64,000 nucleotides of DNA from Anaeramoeba flamelloides (taxonomy: Eukaryota > Metamonada > Anaeramoebidae). The translations under genes and the position numbers were made by a program. Within the stretch, counting starts at the first letter, position 1. Every line of letters begins with the position of its first letter. The stretch covers positions 8,081,001 through 8,145,000 of the forward strand of contig JANTQA010000036.1 of assembly GCA_027625915.1 (NCBI GenBank), in the 5' to 3' direction. The notes beneath the pieces are model-generated. The model saw nothing but the letters and a program-made list of their open reading frames with translations, was not told the origin of the DNA and ran no database searches. Positions 60,587 through 64,000 of this stretch are shown piece after piece.

Positions 60587-61912
60587 ATGACAACAAAAGA
60601 GAGAGCAGTTGAGCCATCACCACAAAAAAGAATAAGAAAAACAAAAACATACCCAGTTGCCGTTTTTGATGTTGAACAGAGAACTGAAATGAATGTAGTC
60701 TTGGTTTCGATCTTTTCAAACGTAATCACACAGAACCACGTATTTTCGTGGGAGGTGTCTGAGGAAGTGAGAGACTATTTGGAAGATTCAAAAGAAGAGT
60801 ATGATTTAATTATCAGTATTCAACTCTTTTTTGCTCATCTATTATACGGGGGAGGTAGTTATGTAAAGCCAACGGAATTGGTCAAAAAGGTTTTGAGTAA
60901 AGATTTGGAAATAGAGGACAAAATCCCCTTTTTTCACCCACAAACAAAATTTGGCATCTTTCTTCATCAGTTTATTAATAGGATGAACCAATCAGAAAAA
61001 AAACACTGGATGTTTAGCCCAAAATCTGAAGGAGAAAATATAAGTTTTTGGTCAAGTACATTTTTTGGAAATATCGATGCCATTATTGAGGAGGAAGAAG
61101 AAAAAATAAATGAAAACGAAAACAAAAACAAAAAAGAAAAAGAAAACGAAATCAAAAATGAAAATGAAAATAAACAAGAACAAAAAGATGAAAATAAAAT
61201 AAAGACGAGTCGCGATAGTCAATTTCAATCGTTAAATATTCAACAAATACCAATTTATGTTGAACACCACAACTTGTACACATCAATTGACAAATTTTTA
61301 AACCAAATTGTCGGAGAAAATTTAAATGTGGTCTTGTTTACAAAATTACCAAAGATCCTATTATTTGAAATCCAAGAAAATGAGAAAATTTCAAATTATA
61401 AATTGTTCAAGTATGAAAAAGCAATCTACATGGACCGCTTTCTGATGAAAAATTCACACCAAGTTAAACAAAAAAAAATCCAAGAAAAAAATCATCATAA
61501 AACAATCAAAAAAGTAGAAAGGGAAATTCAAAAACTTGAAAATTGGAAATCCTCAAAAATTTCTGTGCTTGATGGGTTAAAACACACCTTAAATTATTTA
61601 AAGTTACAGCAACAACAATCTTCTCAAAATTCCGAGAGATCAAACAACTTGGAAAAAATAATCAATGTTTTAAATCAGCAAATTGAAAACTTCTTGAAGC
61701 AATTAAAAAAACTTTCAGATCAACAAGAAAGATTAAGAAATCAAATCAATTTATTATATAAAGAAATGAACCAAACAAAATATTTTCTAGATTCGGTTAT
61801 ATTTAAAAAAATTGTTCAAAATAAGGGTATGTTAATTTTTGTAAAATTATTCTTTAATTATTTTTACCAATATATTAAATTAAATCAACTTCCAGATTAT
61901 ATTGAAAGATAA
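60587..61912 (+). CDS. USP25/USP28-like protein, predicted catalytically dead
   Basis: 441-aa single-exon protein. The family match rests on QLFFAHLLYGGGSYVKPTELV (compare the LFALLFGG...FVDP segment), FTKLPKILLFEI (WFTKLPPVLTFEL), and AIYMDRFLMKN, then a Lys-rich helix, as in the USP25/28 insertion. In active members a [20 protein letters not shown]-type Cys box sits where this protein reads PVAVFDVEQRTEMNVVLVSI: aligned without gaps, the nucleophile is Thr33. Near the end, KYFLDSVIFKKIVQNKGM aligns with the VHEGQANAGH His box and puts Met415 at the His. The third residue (KYND) is Asn-Gln (433-434). A Glu/Asn/Lys linker sits at about 165-205. The protein stops just after this box, so the usual domain end is missing. 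A possible 3' splice site (ATACCAG, about 60570) could add upstream exons. It may act as a ubiquitin-pathway scaffold; that is inference. Confidence 0.8.
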   Translation: MTTKERAVEPSPQKRIRKTKTYPVAVFDVEQRTEMNVVLVSIFSNVITQNHVFSWEVSEEVRDYLEDSKEEYDLIISIQLFFAHLLYGGGSYVKPTELVKKVLSKDLEIEDKIPFFHPQTKFGIFLHQFINRMNQSEKKHWMFSPKSEGENISFWSSTFFGNIDAIIEEEEEKINENENKNKKEKENEIKNENENKQEQKDENKIKTSRDSQFQSLNIQQIPIYVEHHNLYTSIDKFLNQIVGENLNVVLFTKLPKILLFEIQENEKISNYKLFKYEKAIYMDRFLMKNSHQVKQKKIQEKNHHKTIKKVEREIQKLENWKSSKISVLDGLKHTLNYLKLQQQQSSQNSERSNNLEKIINVLNQQIENFLKQLKKLSDQQERLRNQINLLYKEMNQTKYFLDSVIFKKIVQNKGMLIFVKLFFNYFYQYIKLNQLPDYIER

Positions 61913-62281
61913 AATGAAAACAGGTAAAGTTTTTGTAAAAAAGTGATGACCAAAAAGGTTTTTAATAGAGACCCAAACACAGTTCTGTTCGAGTTTATTT
62001 ACTATTTTAAAGACAATTTTGAAAACCTTTTTCTGTTGCCATTTTTTAAAATTGTTATAACAACATTTAAACTTTATTGAAACAATTCGAAAAAATGTTC
62101 TTTAAAAAAGGCAATTTTTTCAATCATTTTACCGAGTTTGAAATGTAATATACACCAGTAAAAACGTTTTAAAGTAAAAAGAATCAAAAGAAAATAAAAT
62201 ATCATTAATTTATAGAAAAATCTCTAATAAATCGATTCAGTTATTGAATTAGAATATTAATATTTTTTGGTTCCAATAATA

Positions 62282-63554
62282 GGGGTTTTGATGATAACAT
62301 ATATTATCATGATAGTAACAATTAATTCGTGATAATATTAATAAAATCGCGATTAGTCCAACTTTAGAACCAAAAATCATAAAATCGGGATATTCAACAT
62401 TATCGCCAAAAAAATGAAAAATTATTTTTTTTGAAATCACCTTAAAAAAAAATCTCTTGAATTTTACAAAGACTTGAGACTTTTACAATGCCTTTCCACT
62501 TTAAAAATGTTTGAAAGTTTTTGCAAAGGTTCTGAATTGTCTATAAGTGTTTGAAAGTTATGAAAGACATATAATTTTATAAACGGAATAAGTTTGATTT
62601 GTAATGGGAATTAAATTTTTTTTCAATTCATTTTTTTTTTTTACAAAATATAAAATCTCAAACGAATTTTATGATCAAACTAATATTAACCTATTCCAGC
62701 AATATAATTGAATATAAAATAGATGTGTTTTCTTAAAATGGAATTATTACCTTCACAAATTAAATAACCAAAAAAAATAAAGAGTAATTTGACTTCTTAT
62801 TGGTGATCGATCAAACAAAAAACTTCTAAGCTCTAGTTGTGTTTTCTGTCCAATACAAAGAGATTAAAAGAAGACAATAGAAAAAGAATAAGAAAACAAA
62901 TGTATGAAAAATCTTAATAATTGGTATGATAATGTTGCTATGGTTACACTGAAAGCTTTTGAAAAGTTATTCAACTCCTTTTAGCTTTCTTGGAATATTG
63001 AAAAATACTTAAACCCAAAGAATACATTCTTTAAAGAACAGGCGAAGGGTTGATTGTTTTAGAAGCTAATTATTCAACACAATTTACAATAACCACGAAT
63101 AGCTGAAAAAATATTTATTTCTCTTTGGTTATTATTATTGTTGTTGATCTTAAGGATCGATAGATTTGTCAACCAAATCAAAAGATAATGCAACGAAAAC
63201 TCTTTGATCTTATCCTTGATTGAATCAAGTTTCTTTTTTGTTGTTTTTTCAAAGAATTACTTACTTTTCACAGAATCTATTTTTTTGATCAAAAACAATT
63301 TCTTCTTGTAAAAATATTTCTCAATAACCCCAAAACCACATCAACTATTATATTGCGATTACTTTTTAATCTTCTTATTTTGATATTTATCACCATTTTT
63401 AAACAATTATCGTGATTTCATAGAATATCACGATTTGTAGTATTATCGCGATAATATTGAATATCACGATTTTCTAAAATATCGCGATTTATTAAAGATA
63501 ATCGAGATTTTTGTAAATTTATCGTGAATTAGGCATCGACATCATCAAAACCTC
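62282..63554. mobile_element. Non-autonomous TIR element, 1273 bp, with a 5-bp TAATA duplication
   Basis: The left end GGGGTTTTGATGAT (62282-62295) and the inverse of the right end GAGGTTTTGATGAT (63541-63554) differ at one base. TAATA flanks both sides (62277-62281 and 63555-63559). Similarity resumes inside each end (AATTCGTGATAA versus AATTCACGATAA). Both ends are rich in ATCGCGAT-like boxes. No long frame, so it depends on another element or is dead. The superfamily was not assigned. Confidence 0.72.
63409..63530. repeat. Subterminal array of ATC(A/G)(C/T)GAT boxes, period about 18 bp
   Basis: Seven near-palindromic boxes (TATCGTGATTT, ATATCACGATTT, TTATCGCGATAA, ATATCACGATTT, ATATCGCGATTT, ATAATCGAGATTT, TTATCGTGAATT) start roughly every 16-20 bp in the right end. 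Sparser boxes lie in the left end (about 62328-62410). They probably bind a protein, perhaps the transposase. Confidence 0.75.
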
Positions 63555-63939
63555 TAATATAATTAACTTACTTTTAATAAACTTTTATTAAAAAGGGGTT
63601 ATTGTAAAATTTTCAAACTGTTAATAAGAATAAATCAAATGCCATCAACTAGAATTTAGTTTTACCATTTCGATATAAACTCTTTACCAATAATTACACA
63701 TTATAAAATAAAAAAAAGATATTTTGCAAAAAAAAATATTTCTTTAACCACTAGGTATTATCAGAAATTTTAGAAATTGTAATGATAAATAGATAAATTA
63801 GCTTACAAAAACAAATTTTACAATTAAATTCTTTCAACCCTTCCAGTTTTTTTAAATTTATTTTTTTTTATATATATTCTATTTTGCTAATTGTATCCAA
63901 TTAAAAAAAATATTTAATGAAAATCAAATAAGGAATTAG

Positions 63940-64000
63940 GTACATTTTACCATTTTGAAAAAATTTAAATTGCAACAACTTTACTGAAAAATGATTTTTT
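63940..64000 (+). repeat. Short repeat cut by the right edge
   Basis: Partner of 58950-59010 (TACATTTTACCATT, CTTTACTGAAAAATG). Confidence 0.55.

Larger units (their letters stand above)
61913..64000. other. AT-rich region with a TIR element
   Basis: No gene seen after the USP-like frame, and no separate His-box exon was found here. It is dominated by the element at 62282-63554 and a repeat cut by the right edge (63940-64000). Confidence 0.6.

Noticed and set aside
61827-61832. GGTATGT as a 5' splice site leading to a USP His-box exon
   Set aside because: No His-box coding sequence was found downstream to 64000, and the continuous frame itself aligns with the His-box region.
63409-63530. 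Spaced repeats as a CRISPR-like array
   Set aside because: Units are degenerate, near-palindromic and about 18 bp apart without unique spacers, in a eukaryotic genome; they fit a transposon end.
1-64000. LTR retroelements, Polintons or other capsid-bearing elements
   Set aside because: No long terminal repeats, capsid, integrase or protein-primed polymerase signatures were seen; the reverse transcriptases here are LINE type.

Overview
The window is nuclear DNA from a very AT-rich, intron-containing eukaryotic microbe. The coding regions carry long Lys/Glu/Asn/Asp runs. Introns are GT...AG, and TAA and TGA both end genes, which fits the standard code. An amoeboid protist is the best guess (an Anaeramoeba-like metamonad or an amoebozoan). 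The sequence does not decide between these, and no rRNA, tRNA or organelle gene was seen.

Seven protein genes are supported. From left to right they are: a proteasome activator PA200/PSME4, cut by the left edge (3-5288, +); an unrecognised basic, probably nuclear protein with a reading-frame break in poly(A) (7678-9223, +); an RRM protein with some NELF-E-like layout (13818-14894, +); translation initiation factor eIF4A with one 346-bp intron (20196-21840, -); a BRSK/SAD-type AMPK-related kinase of 880 aa in five exons (29820-38166, -); a diaphanous-type formin in three exons with a 4.3-kb intron (46423-55688, +); and a USP25/USP28-like protein in which all three catalytic positions appear to be replaced (60587-61912, +). 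The exon joins for eIF4A and the kinase keep frame exactly and restore family-typical protein sequence.

The rest, more than half of the window, is AT-rich DNA packed with repeats. There are remnants of non-LTR retrotransposons (LINEs) at 15.4-16.6, 25.4-25.6, 49.6-50.0 and 56.8-58.7 kb. A tRNA-derived SINE at 57.2-57.6 kb has a perfect 18-bp target duplication. Three short elements have Tc1/mariner-style ends and TA flanks (19.1, 26.4, 44.8 kb). One 1.27-kb element has terminal inverted repeats and an array of near-palindromic ATCGCGAT-like boxes (62.3-63.6 kb). Three large foldbacks have arms of about 200-265 bp (22.9, 39.4, 40.7 kb). Several older dispersed repeats are also present.

The least familiar structure is a modular hairpin repeat built from CCTAGG boxes, two kinds of hairpin and a 10-bp array of GCACT(T/C) units. 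Three copies have constant ends but very different internal content, one being nearly empty (6.55, 10.57, 24.80 kb). The same block also sits inside LINE sequence, at the same place relative to the LINE C-terminal coding region in two copies (49.4 and 57.0 kb). In the second of these a SINE has jumped into the block.

The genes do not form an operon or an obvious pathway. Two (PA200 and the USP-like protein) touch the ubiquitin-proteasome system, and formin and BRSK kinases both act in cell shape or polarity, but their closeness here is probably chance.
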